Source of the DNA: JAJFUG01 sp964473155
GTDB lineage: Bacteria; Gemmatimonadota; Glassbacteria; GWA2-58-10
Assembly: GCA_964473155.1 (NCBI GenBank)
Contig: CAYYNT010000006.1
Coordinates: 1-64,000 of the forward strand
Reading direction: 5' to 3'
Length of the DNA stretch: 64,000 nt
The translations under genes were made by a program, and so were the position numbers. The notes beneath the pieces are model-generated. The model was not told the DNA's origin. It did no database searches and saw only the letters and a program-made list of their open reading frames with translations. Positions 7,954-16,272 of the stretch are shown piece by piece; positions within the stretch are counted from its first letter, which is position 1; the number at the start of each line of letters is the position of its first letter.

Positions 7954-9120
7954 TCATTCAACCTCTGCATCAGGCTTGTACTTATTATAAAACCTGCCGG
8001 CCCAGCGGTCAAACTCTCCCCTGCGTATTGCTTCACGCATGGCTGCCACAAGGTTGGTCATGAAATGCACGTTGTGATGGCTGGTCAGGCGGATTCCGGT
8101 GACCTCGCCGCAGCGCAGGAGGTGCCGTATGTAGGCGCGGGTGAAATTCCGGCAGACATAACAGCCGCAGTCCTCATCCAGCGGACGGAAATCGCGGGCA
8201 TAACCGGCGTTTTTCACCACCAGCCGTCCGCGGCTGGTCCAGGCCGTGCCGTTGCGCCCGTACCGGGTGGGGGCCACGCAGTCGAACATGTCCACGCCCC
8301 GGCGCACAGCCTCGACCATGTCCTCGGGCCAGCCCACGCCCATCAGGTAGCGCGGGCTTTCCTGCGGAAGGTGCTCCAGGGCGCGCTCCAGCATCCCGTA
8401 CATCAGGTCTTTAGGCTCGCCCACGCTCAGGCCGCCCACGGCGTATCCCGGAAACCCGAGTTCCACCGTGCGGCGCGCCGACCAGTCGCGAAGGTGGCCG
8501 TACATTCCGCCCTGCACGATCCCGAACAACGCCTGCGGCCAGGGAGCAGCCTCTTCGGGAGACAGTCCGGCCAGGGTGTCGCGGCAGCGCTCCGCCCAGC
8601 GAAGCGTGCGCTCCGCAGCCCGCTGGACATAAGGCTCCTCGGCCGGGTAGGGCACGCATTCATCGAAAGCCATCACTATGTCCGCGCCCAGAGCGGCCTG
8701 GATACGCATCACTTTTTCGGGCGTGAACAGGTGATAGGACCCGTCGATATGGCTCTGGAACCGCACGCCCTCCTCGCTGATCTTGTTCAGGTCGAGGAGG
8801 CTGAACACCTGATAACCCCCGCTGTCCGTGAGCACGGGACGCCGCCAACCCATGAACTCCTGCACCCCTCCGGCCTCGCGCACCAGCGGCTCGCCCGGAC
8901 GAAGGTAGAGGTGATAGGTGTTGGCCAGGACAATCCGCACGCCCATGCCGTCAAGGTCGGCCGGGGTCAGGGTCTTGACCGTGGCCTGGGTGCCCACGGG
9001 CATGAACACCGGTGTTTCGACCTCGCCGTGCGGCGTGGTCATCACCCCGGCGCGCGCCGCTCCGCAGCGGGCGGTGACGCGGAAAGAAAAATTTTGAGAA
9101 TCAAATCCGTGTGAAGTCAT
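7954..9120 (-). CDS. tgt: tRNA-guanine transglycosylase
   Basis: 388 residues, normal length. Tgt swaps G34 for preQ1 in GUN-anticodon tRNAs during queuosine synthesis. Visible features are 'VFMPVGTQATVKTL', 'LANTYHLYLRPG', 'LTDSGGYQVFSL' (Asp of the active site), 'FDCVAPTRYGRNG' (nucleophile Asp) and the zinc site 'CGCYVCRNFTRAYIRHLL' with the later 'SHHNVHFM'. It is followed by yajC, and queA, the next pathway enzyme, lies 320 bases upstream on the same strand. Confidence 0.97.
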   Translation of the reverse strand: MTSHGFDSQNFSFRVTARCGAARAGVMTTPHGEVETPVFMPVGTQATVKTLTPADLDGMGVRIVLANTYHLYLRPGEPLVREAGGVQEFMGWRRPVLTDSGGYQVFSLLDLNKISEEGVRFQSHIDGSYHLFTPEKVMRIQAALGADIVMAFDECVPYPAEEPYVQRAAERTLRWAERCRDTLAGLSPEEAAPWPQALFGIVQGGMYGHLRDWSARRTVELGFPGYAVGGLSVGEPKDLMYGMLERALEHLPQESPRYLMGVGWPEDMVEAVRRGVDMFDCVAPTRYGRNGTAWTSRGRLVVKNAGYARDFRPLDEDCGCYVCRNFTRAYIRHLLRCGEVTGIRLTSHHNVHFMTNLVAAMREAIRRGEFDRWAGRFYNKYKPDAEVE

Positions 9121-9437
9121 TATATCTTAATCCAAAGAATGTTGGTTCCATCTGGATTACACCCTCCGCCCGCTTTCAATCAGGGAATTTTTCCACTCCT
9201 GTTTCGACTTATGCACACGGCCATGGAAGCCGGGATTTTATTCCCCTCTATCAAGAGGGGTGGCCCCGATTCCAGCGGGGCCGGGGTGTGTATCACGGGC
9301 GCGGCATGCCGCGCCCCTACGACAACACCAGGCAAAGCCTTATAAACAAACATTGAGCAGACTCTTGTCCTGGTGAATCCAAAGAAAGAGCAATAGCAAG
9401 ATCAAAGGTTTAACATCACATACAAAAACAATATAAA
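9121..9437. other. Intergenic region with GC-rich palindrome
   Basis: There is no gene in these 317 bases between queA and tgt. They contain a perfect 20-bp palindrome at 9297-9316 (arms GGGCGCGGCA) from the GGGGC/GCCCC family and a 'CCCCTCTATCAAGAGGGG' hairpin at about 9244-9261. The tgt promoter probably lies here, but I cannot point to convincing boxes. Confidence 0.5.
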
Positions 9438-10490
9438 TCACAGCACCAGCATGGCATCGCCATAGCTGTAGAACCGGTAGCGCTCGCGCACGGCCTCGGC
9501 ATAGGCCTCAAGCACGGTTTCCCGCCCGGCCAGCGCCGCCACTAACATTATCAGCGTCGAGCGCGGAAGGTGGAAATTGGTCAGAAGGCAATCCACGGCC
9601 TTGAACTGATACCCCGGATAGATGAAAATATCGGTCCAGCCGGAGGCCCCGCCTGAATGGCCCTCCTCCAGGGCTGAGGTTCGCGAGGTCAGGGTTTCGA
9701 GCGTGCGCACGCTGGTGGTCCCCACCGCCACGATCCGCCCCCCTGATTTTCGCGTGTTCCGCACCGCGTCGAGCACGGCGGAATCCGCCTCGTAATATTC
9801 TGCGTCCATCCGGTGGTTTTCCAACTCATCCGCCACCACGGGACGGAAAGTGCCGGGGCCGACATGCAGGGTCAGCTCAGCGAAAGAGGCCCCGCGGCCC
9901 CGCACCGTCTGCATGACCTCCGGCGTGAAATGCAGCCCGGCGGTGGGAGCGGCCACTGCTCCGCTGCGGCTGGCATAGACGGTCTGGTAGCGCTCGCGGT
10001 CCTCCGGACTGTCCTCGCGGCGGAGGTAGGGGGGAAGGGGCACATGGCCCAGGCGCTCCACCGCCTCAAGCGGGGCGGAGCCATCCGGGCAGGCCAGTTC
10101 CACCACACGCTCGCCCGAGTCCCCGGCATAGTCCAGGATACGCGCCTCCAGCGCGCCGCCGCCGACAGCGATCGCTTTGCCGGGGCGAGCCTTCCGTCCG
10201 GGCTTGACCAGGGCCAGCCAGCGATTTCCCTCCTGCGGACGGACCAGCAGGGCCTCTGCCGCGCCGCCGGTGGGGAAGACACCGGTCAGGCGGGCCGGGA
10301 ACACGCGGGTGTTGTTGAGAACCAGGAGGTCGCCGGGGCGCACGTACTCCGGCAGATCGGAGAAGCGCCGGTGTTCGAGACGGCCCTCCCGCCGGTGCAG
10401 GACCAGCAGACGGCTTTCATCGCGCCGCGCGGCCGGATAACGGGCGATAAGCTCTTCCGGCAGTTCGTAGTCAAAATCGTCAGTGCGCAT
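9438..10490 (-). CDS. queA: S-adenosylmethionine:tRNA ribosyltransferase-isomerase
   Basis: 350 residues. QueA transfers the ribosyl part of SAM to preQ1-tRNA to give epoxyqueuosine. Family segments are 'DFDYELPEELIARYPAARRDESRLLVL', 'LLVLNNTRVFPARL', 'VAAPTAGLHFT', 'LTLHVGPGTFRPV' and 'LLTNFHLPRSTLIMLVAAL'. The frame runs upstream to 10565, but QueA proteins start near 'MRTDDFDYELP', so I use the ATG at 10490. It works with tgt downstream. The next gene upstream, the restriction-modification enzyme, ends 115 bases away. Confidence 0.96.
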   Translation of the reverse strand: MRTDDFDYELPEELIARYPAARRDESRLLVLHRREGRLEHRRFSDLPEYVRPGDLLVLNNTRVFPARLTGVFPTGGAAEALLVRPQEGNRWLALVKPGRKARPGKAIAVGGGALEARILDYAGDSGERVVELACPDGSAPLEAVERLGHVPLPPYLRREDSPEDRERYQTVYASRSGAVAAPTAGLHFTPEVMQTVRGRGASFAELTLHVGPGTFRPVVADELENHRMDAEYYEADSAVLDAVRNTRKSGGRIVAVGTTSVRTLETLTSRTSALEEGHSGGASGWTDIFIYPGYQFKAVDCLLTNFHLPRSTLIMLVAALAGRETVLEAYAEAVRERYRFYSYGDAMLVL

Positions 10491-10605
10491 GAGGCCCGGA
10501 TTATTCAGGGAGTTGAACGACAAGGCCCGGCTCGCGGGCCGGGCGCACGCGGAACAATATATCAAGGAAGGGCTTGCCGCGCCAGTCGAAAGGGAAGGGA
10601 TTGCG

Positions 10606-13600
10606 TTACTTTAAAGGCCAGCCGCCATGCGCTGAGATTGCGCTGTCTATTTCCGAAACCAACTCCAGCGTCCGTTTGATGGAATAGATTATTCGGCAGT
10701 AAGTATCCTGCTCATCGTAACTAAGCACCCTGCCGCGCCTGTCCTTAAGCCATTTTTCGCAGACCTGATAGCCGCCTATCTTGTACTCCCATACCTCTTT
10801 GGGGACAGGTTCAAAATACTGCGCGCCGCAGCCTGTGGACGTGTCCGCTGAATTGATATAAACCCTGCCGAAAGAGAAAACCCGGCCAGAGCCAGGCTCC
10901 GGCTCGCCTGGCGCGAGGTAAGCCGGGCATGACTTGTCAACCGCTGCTCCGACACCCGGCCTGACCACTGGAAAACTTATTCTTCCGGATGCTGGTATGG
11001 GGCTTTTTAGAAGGTGCAATAGCGTAAGCTCCGCCCCAAAGTACGCCAATTGTCTGAAGAGTTCCTTATCGGAACAGACAAAAATACGGGGATAATCCTT
11101 TTTCAGGAATGGGGCGTAGCGTTCCCGGTAACCGGACGAGTACAGCAGAGCGTAGATGTAGTGGAAAATGTCTTCTGGCCCGGCTGTCGCTGTAATGTCG
11201 CCACGGCCCTCGGATAAGGTTTTCAACTTCAATCTGTCTTGCACCAAAGAGGAGAAAGACGCGGCAATGTTAGCAGTCCTGTTTTGCGTGCTGTTGAACA
11301 CAAGACCGAGAGAATTGTTATCCTGCTTGGTGATTAAATAGAGCGGGAAAATATAGTTGACTTCTTTCAGGGAAACTGAATGGTGCTGCACCAGCGCGTC
11401 CGTGCAGAAAACATGCTGAAATCCTTCCGAAACCTCTATCGAGCGGGTTGAACACAATGCCAGGTTAGCGGTTCCCAGCATATGCTGCATCACATCGGAA
11501 CGCGGGCGGCAGAAGAATCCCCCGCTTTTTCCAGTGTAAAAAGTAAAGCGGTTGTCGAAAGGTCTGTATAGTATTTTTCTGATTTTATCTTTTTCTACCC
11601 CGTAATTTTTAAGATCACTTTTTGCCCATTCGATTTTCCAGTCTTTGGCATCCGGTCCAAGATTGAATTTAGTCCGGGCTTCTTCCACGGGCAGGCGCAG
11701 GAATTCTTGCGCTGTCTCCAGAAGCTTGTTTTCCGTGAAATGGATGGTCAGGCCGTCCCGCGCCGTGACAATCCCGACACTATTTACAGGAAAGGCCTCC
11801 GTGATTTTCATGCCCTGGTTGTATTCCTTTTCCAGCGACTTGTTTTCCGGCTTGAAAAGAAAGTCAGGAGATTCGGGAGCGATAATTTCCCAGGCGGCCG
11901 TGTTCAGGGTCAGATTACCCAGGCGGGCGCATTTATTTTTCTGCGAAGGGTCGTACAGGCCGGAGTGGTATACCGTGGCGGGACCGGTTTTACCCGGCTC
12001 CTTGACGAATATTCCAATCGCCACTCCCTGCTGGATATCGAAGACATTTTTATCCTGTTCTCCGCCCGGAGTTTTTTCTTTTTTCCTCTGGTTTCCGTGC
12101 AAATCCAGCAGATAGATTTCCGAGAAACAATTCAGCAGCTTTTCGCGCATGCCTCGGAAAGTGGGGTTCTCCAGGTAGCCGTTATCAGTAATGAAGGCCA
12201 GAATGCCGCCGCCGGTCTGTTCTATTCTCCACTGCCCGAACCGGATGAATTTAACATAGTCGTTCTGCAGCCATTTGGGATTTTTCTCTCCCAGCGGCTT
12301 GCCCTCCACCTGATAGTAATCTTGCAGCAAAGTTCCGATAAGACTCGGGACTTTCTTTTTCTTACCGTTTACAACTTCTATTTCCCAGTTTTTATTGGCC
12401 GAATGTCCAGAGTATGGCGGATTTCCCATTACCACCATGATAGGCAGATCGTTTTTGATCTCCGCGGCGGCGTTCGATTCATCCGAAAGGAGTTTTGACG
12501 GACCGAGGGGCTGCTGTATTTCTTTAAGCCTTTCCAATGTATTGGTGAGAAACACGCCAAGCCTTTGGCCGCCGGAAGTCTGACAGGCCCAGTTTTTACG
12601 GAAAAGAGAGGGCATGTCTTTGGCGGCAAGCTGCATTTCAAGCTTGAAATGAGCGACAACATACGGGGCCATCAACAGCTCAAAGCCGAAGATACGCGGC
12701 AGCAGGTGTTCCTTTACGTAACCGGGCCACATGCCAGCCTGCTGGCGGCTGCTGAAAAGCTCGCGTATATGGTCGATTACGTGATAAAGGAAAGTCCCGG
12801 TCCCACAGGCGGGGTCAAGAACGAGAACTTTATGCGTTTGCCTGTTTTCAAAAGTTTTTCCATCCTTATCTTGAACTTCAACTTTGTACATGGTTTTTCC
12901 GGTATCCGCCAGACCATCCGCGCAACTGAATTTGTCTTTTAACAGAGCGTCAACCGCTTCAACGATGAACTTAACTACTTCATCCGGCGTATAGTAGACT
13001 CCGCGCAACTCCCTTATATCCGGGGCGTACGTGGCGAGGAAGGTCTCATAAAAGTGAAGCACCGGGTCCTTTCTTTTGCTTCGTCTCCCAAAATCCTCCA
13101 GAATCCGGTCCATTCGGGTATGCATAAGTAAATCCACCAAGTCATTCACATACCCGGCGAAAGGCTCCTGTTTCAGCTTTGGACTGGTTATTTCATAGAA
13201 GAAATTCTGCAGGAAGGGATTTGAATCCGGGATCAGGTTTTTGGCTTCATCGAGAGAAAAATCCTTTGGGGTCTTATCTTCCACTTTCGCTGAAAACAGA
13301 CCATAGGCCAGAGTTTGCGCGAACATATCCGCAAACTCGCCTGCTTTTTCTTTTGAATCCAGGTCAGGGATCAAGGCATTGGCAAGAGCCGTCCGCCAGC
13401 TTGTGAGCGTTCCGGATGCCTGTCCCCTGTCAATAACATTCACTATCGAGTCACGGATCATTCTCGTGATGAGAGCCATCCGTTTTGCCAGGTCCTGCGC
13501 GGTGGCAATCTCAATCGGAGACTGAGAAAAGAACGCTTTGAACAGGTTCTCAAGTTCCAGAAACTTTGTTTTGTCAAGTTTGATTGCGTTTCTGGCCGGG

Positions 13601-13983
13601 TCGTAAGAGGCTATTACAACCTCCGCCCGCTGTTCTCCGTCAACTATCCATTTGAAAGTCAGGTAATCGGTCAGAATAAGGTTGTGTATCGCTTCCAGAT
13701 AACGCTTTAGCTGGCTGGTGCGCAATTCCTGGTTTAGGTTTTTCCCGACATCCTTTGCCTCTATATAACCGATGCCTGAATGTCCTTTCTTTTGTCTCAG
13801 CAGCACTTTCAGGTCAGGCGCTCCGCATTCAATCGCTGTAGGTTCATTTACTACATCCATCCGCGGGTCCATATCCGTAATCAGTTTTTCGAGCAGTCCA
13901 CGGAAGGAATGTTCGCTGGTTATCCCGGTGGATAACTTACGCGAGAGGTCATTGAGGTAGGTTTCAATGTGGGATTGGCTCAT
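10606..13983 (-). CDS. Single-chain restriction-modification enzyme (type IIG/ISP-like)
   Basis: 1125 residues. The N-terminus has a PD-(D/E)xK nuclease signature: Glu52, 'APDLKV' with Asp57, then 'GYIEAKD' with Glu75 and Lys77. A helical linker follows. The N6-adenine methyltransferase domain has motif I 'DPACGTG' at 390-396 and motif IV 'NPPY' at 521-524, preceded by 'LRGVYYTPDEVVKFIV', the usual lead-in. The C-terminal part ('YIYALLYSSGYRERYAPFLKKDYPRI') resembles the target-recognition domain of type ISP enzymes such as LlaBIII. There is no helicase/ATPase domain, unlike true type ISP enzymes of about 1570 residues. It would both cut and methylate DNA without partners. The base composition looks AT-richer than its neighbours, suggesting transfer. 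Confidence 0.88.
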   Translation of the reverse strand: MSQSHIETYLNDLSRKLSTGITSEHSFRGLLEKLITDMDPRMDVVNEPTAIECGAPDLKVLLRQKKGHSGIGYIEAKDVGKNLNQELRTSQLKRYLEAIHNLILTDYLTFKWIVDGEQRAEVVIASYDPARNAIKLDKTKFLELENLFKAFFSQSPIEIATAQDLAKRMALITRMIRDSIVNVIDRGQASGTLTSWRTALANALIPDLDSKEKAGEFADMFAQTLAYGLFSAKVEDKTPKDFSLDEAKNLIPDSNPFLQNFFYEITSPKLKQEPFAGYVNDLVDLLMHTRMDRILEDFGRRSKRKDPVLHFYETFLATYAPDIRELRGVYYTPDEVVKFIVEAVDALLKDKFSCADGLADTGKTMYKVEVQDKDGKTFENRQTHKVLVLDPACGTGTFLYHVIDHIRELFSSRQQAGMWPGYVKEHLLPRIFGFELLMAPYVVAHFKLEMQLAAKDMPSLFRKNWACQTSGGQRLGVFLTNTLERLKEIQQPLGPSKLLSDESNAAAEIKNDLPIMVVMGNPPYSGHSANKNWEIEVVNGKKKKVPSLIGTLLQDYYQVEGKPLGEKNPKWLQNDYVKFIRFGQWRIEQTGGGILAFITDNGYLENPTFRGMREKLLNCFSEIYLLDLHGNQRKKEKTPGGEQDKNVFDIQQGVAIGIFVKEPGKTGPATVYHSGLYDPSQKNKCARLGNLTLNTAAWEIIAPESPDFLFKPENKSLEKEYNQGMKITEAFPVNSVGIVTARDGLTIHFTENKLLETAQEFLRLPVEEARTKFNLGPDAKDWKIEWAKSDLKNYGVEKDKIRKILYRPFDNRFTFYTGKSGGFFCRPRSDVMQHMLGTANLALCSTRSIEVSEGFQHVFCTDALVQHHSVSLKEVNYIFPLYLITKQDNNSLGLVFNSTQNRTANIAASFSSLVQDRLKLKTLSEGRGDITATAGPEDIFHYIYALLYSSGYRERYAPFLKKDYPRIFVCSDKELFRQLAYFGAELTLLHLLKSPIPASGRISFPVVRPGVGAAVDKSCPAYLAPGEPEPGSGRVFSFGRVYINSADTSTGCGAQYFEPVPKEVWEYKIGGYQVCEKWLKDRRGRVLSYDEQDTYCRIIYSIKRTLELVSEIDSAISAHGGWPLK

Positions 13984-14034
13984 GCGTCCAAAATAGCAAT
14001 TTCAGCCTTTTCCGCAATAAAATCGTTTCCTGCA

Positions 14035-14210
14035 TAGGTGTGATGATTAATTGGAATAAATCCCCCTCGGTCTCCCCTTTTCAAGGGGGGAAGAACGGCC
14101 GAAGCTTCAGGCTATTTGCAACTGCCGGTAAGTAGTTGTTTTGCATTCCACTTAAAGAAGGGAGGAAACAGGAGGGTGCGTCTTGTAATCATTTTTCAAC
14201 ACGCTTTGAA
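14035..14210 (+). repeat. MITE-like repeat family B, copy 2
   Basis: A 176-bp relative of 2045-2223 and 31647-31825. It begins TAGGTGTGATGATTAATTGG, ends 'TTTCAACACGCTTTGA', and keeps the internal block 'CAAGGGGGGAAGAACGGCC'. The terminal inverted repeats are more eroded than in copy 1. Non-coding. Confidence 0.65.
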
Positions 14211-14237
14211 TACTGTCCGCAACATTGAAAAACTAAA

Positions 14238-14259
14238 GGGCGGGTTTTCGGCCCGCCCC
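14238..14259 (-). terminator. Intrinsic terminator of the DEAD-box gene
   Basis: A GGGCGGG/CCCGCCC-type stem with a short loop, followed on the minus strand by TTTAGTTTTT. It lies about 35 bases after the stop codon of the helicase gene at 14293. Confidence 0.75.
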
Positions 14260-14292
14260 GTTGAATCTAATCCCATGAAGCTCCGCGCAGTC

Positions 14293-16020
14293 TCAGGCAG
14301 GTTGTCCGGATTCCTGTTGAACGGCGGAATGGTCCTCCTGATGCGGCTCCATCTCGTACTCCTCCAGCATCCGGTTGATCAGCTTCTCGATCTGGGTCAG
14401 CTCCTTGCCCTCGCCCGGTGTGACAAAGGTGAACGCCTTGCCCGCCGCGCCCATCCGTCCGGTGCGCCCCACCCGGTGCACGTAGTCCTCTGGATTGGCC
14501 GGGACATCGTAGTTGATCACGTGGCTGATCCCGGTTATGTCCAGCCCCCGCGCTGCCACGTCGGTGGCCACCAGGTGCTCGATCCTGCCGGTGCGGAAAT
14601 CATCCATGATCCGCTCGCGCTTGTTCTGGCTCAGGTCGCTGTGGATGCAGCGCGCCTTGAATCCGAGTTTGTCCAGCCGAAGCGCCAGGGCGTCGCTCAT
14701 GCGCTTGGTGTTGGTGAAAATGATCGACTGGGTGGGCAGCTCGCGCCGCAGAAGGTCCACCAGCTTGTATATCTTATGGTTGCGGTCCGAGGGGATGAAC
14801 CGCTGCCAGATCGACTCGACCGAAATTTCATCCTTGCTCACGTATATCTGCACCGGGTCATGCATGTAACGCTCGCTCAGCTCCTCGACCTCGCGGTCCA
14901 GTGTGGCCGAGAGCAGCATGATCTGCCGTCCCTCCGGGCAGGCCTTGATGATCCGGATGATGTCCTGGCGGAAGCCGATATCGAACATCCTGTCAGCCTC
15001 ATCCAGCACCAGAACCTTGAGGTTCGACAGGTCCACGTTTCCGCTGCCGATATGGTCCAGGAGCCGTCCCGGCGTGCCGGCCATGATCTGCGGCCCTTCC
15101 TGAAGGGCCTGCACCTCGCGCCCCACAGATGTGCCGCCGTAAACGCTCAGAACTTTGGTGTCCAGGGTGCGGCCGAAACGCTGCGCCTCCCAGGTGACCT
15201 GACGGCACAGCTCGCGGGTGGGTAGGACTATCAGGGCCTGGACCACCGGCCGCGCGGGGTCCACTCTCTCGAAAATCGGCATCAGGAACGCGATGGTCTT
15301 GCCGGTCCCGGTCTTGGCCTGACCCAGGATATCGCGTCCCTTCAGAGCCTGCGGGATCATCTCGCGCTGGATGTCCGTGGGGGTGCGGAAACGGTTGGCC
15401 GCCAGGGTCAGGACCAGACGGTCCGAGAGTCCGAGAGGGCGGAACTCGTTATGCGTGAACTCCTCGCTTTCGGCCGTTACATCCAGCAGCTCGGGGAATT
15501 CAACCCGCTGTGCGATGCCGCCCAGATCGGCGCTTCTGCCGCTGCGGCCGCGGCTGCGCTGTCTGCCGCGGGAGCGGGTGCTCCCGGCCTTCCTGTCTGA
15601 ACTGCCAGACTCGCGGCGGTTTGAGGGCCGTTCTTCGCGGGATTTGCGCCCGGCTTCGCTTTTTGCCGCGCTGTCCTGCCCGGTTCCGGTCTGAACTCCG
15701 GCCTCCGGTCCTTTACCGCCCTTGCCGCGCCTTCTGCCCCGGCTCCTGTGACGCGGTTCACCCGGCGGTTGCGTCTGCGCGCCGCCCGATTTATCCTGTC
15801 CGGTTTTCTGCTCTCGCTCTCCGCTTTCGCGGCGTTCCCCGCCGGGCCGTCTGCGGCGGCCCCGGTTTCTGCCGCGGCGTTCTCCGCTTTCCGCTCCACC
15901 CTTCCCGTCACGTCTTCTGTCTTCACTTTTGCGGCCCTCGCGGCCGCTGGCGTCATCTTTTTTCCCGGTGTCTTTCTGACCGCCGGTGAACAAGCCTTTG
16001 ATTCTGTCCAGAAAACCCAC
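14293..16020 (-). CDS. DEAD-box RNA helicase with basic disordered N-terminus
   Basis: 575 residues. Residues about 10-195 are Arg/Gly/Ser/Lys-rich low complexity ('RRGRNRGRRRRPGGE', 'SRGRQRSRGRSGRS'), probably an RNA-binding disordered tail. The helicase core has the Q-motif region 'FRPLGLSDRLVLTLAANRFRTPTDIQ', motif I 'AKTGTGKT', motif II 'DEAD' (in 'VLVLDEADRMFDIGF'), motif III 'SAT' and motif VI 'HRVGRTGRMG'. The placement of the basic tail at the N-terminus is less common than the C-terminal tails of RhlE or DeaD proteins. It likely acts in ribosome assembly or RNA turnover. It is divergent from the ABC-F gene and ends in an intrinsic terminator. Confidence 0.93.
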   Translation of the reverse strand: MGFLDRIKGLFTGGQKDTGKKDDASGREGRKSEDRRRDGKGGAESGERRGRNRGRRRRPGGERRESGEREQKTGQDKSGGAQTQPPGEPRHRSRGRRRGKGGKGPEAGVQTGTGQDSAAKSEAGRKSREERPSNRRESGSSDRKAGSTRSRGRQRSRGRSGRSADLGGIAQRVEFPELLDVTAESEEFTHNEFRPLGLSDRLVLTLAANRFRTPTDIQREMIPQALKGRDILGQAKTGTGKTIAFLMPIFERVDPARPVVQALIVLPTRELCRQVTWEAQRFGRTLDTKVLSVYGGTSVGREVQALQEGPQIMAGTPGRLLDHIGSGNVDLSNLKVLVLDEADRMFDIGFRQDIIRIIKACPEGRQIMLLSATLDREVEELSERYMHDPVQIYVSKDEISVESIWQRFIPSDRNHKIYKLVDLLRRELPTQSIIFTNTKRMSDALALRLDKLGFKARCIHSDLSQNKRERIMDDFRTGRIEHLVATDVAARGLDITGISHVINYDVPANPEDYVHRVGRTGRMGAAGKAFTFVTPGEGKELTQIEKLINRMLEEYEMEPHQEDHSAVQQESGQPA

Positions 16021-16207
16021 TTAATCCATCACCTCTGTTGAATAAATGCTGCATAAAAATCGGAATTAACATCATCAACCTCTTTCCGGCGCCGGTTTAT
16101 CCTCCCCTCGAATCGCGCCGCCATTATTAATACACAAAGCAATATAATCTATTTGGCCGTTAAATGCAGCATGTTTTCCGCTTTTTGCGGCCACCACCTC
16201 CCCGTGA

Positions 16208-16236
16208 TTGACTTCCGCCCCGCTGTCCGGTAATTT
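16208..16236 (+). promoter_or_regulatory. Possible weak promoter for the ABC-F gene
   Basis: TTGACT at 16208 and TAATTT at 16231 are separated by 17 bases and lie 37 bases before the proposed start codon. The -10 match is poor, so this is tentative. Confidence 0.25.
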
Positions 16237-16272
16237 TCCCTTTCCATAAATACGGCGCCAAGGAGGGTGGGA

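Larger units (their letters stand above)
13984..14292. other. Intergenic region with MITE-like repeat and terminator
   Basis: These 309 bases between the restriction-modification gene and the DEAD-box helicase gene contain family-B repeat copy 2 (14035-14210) and the helicase terminator (14238-14259). No gene is supported. Confidence 0.55.

Noticed and set aside
7924..9114. 396-residue plus-strand frame opposite tgt
   Set aside because: Antisense to a complete, motif-bearing tgt; the translation is His/Val/Ala-rich with no family features.
16267..16272. GTG start for the ABC-F gene
   Set aside because: It overlaps the AAGGAGG ribosome site; the TTG two codons later is correctly spaced.
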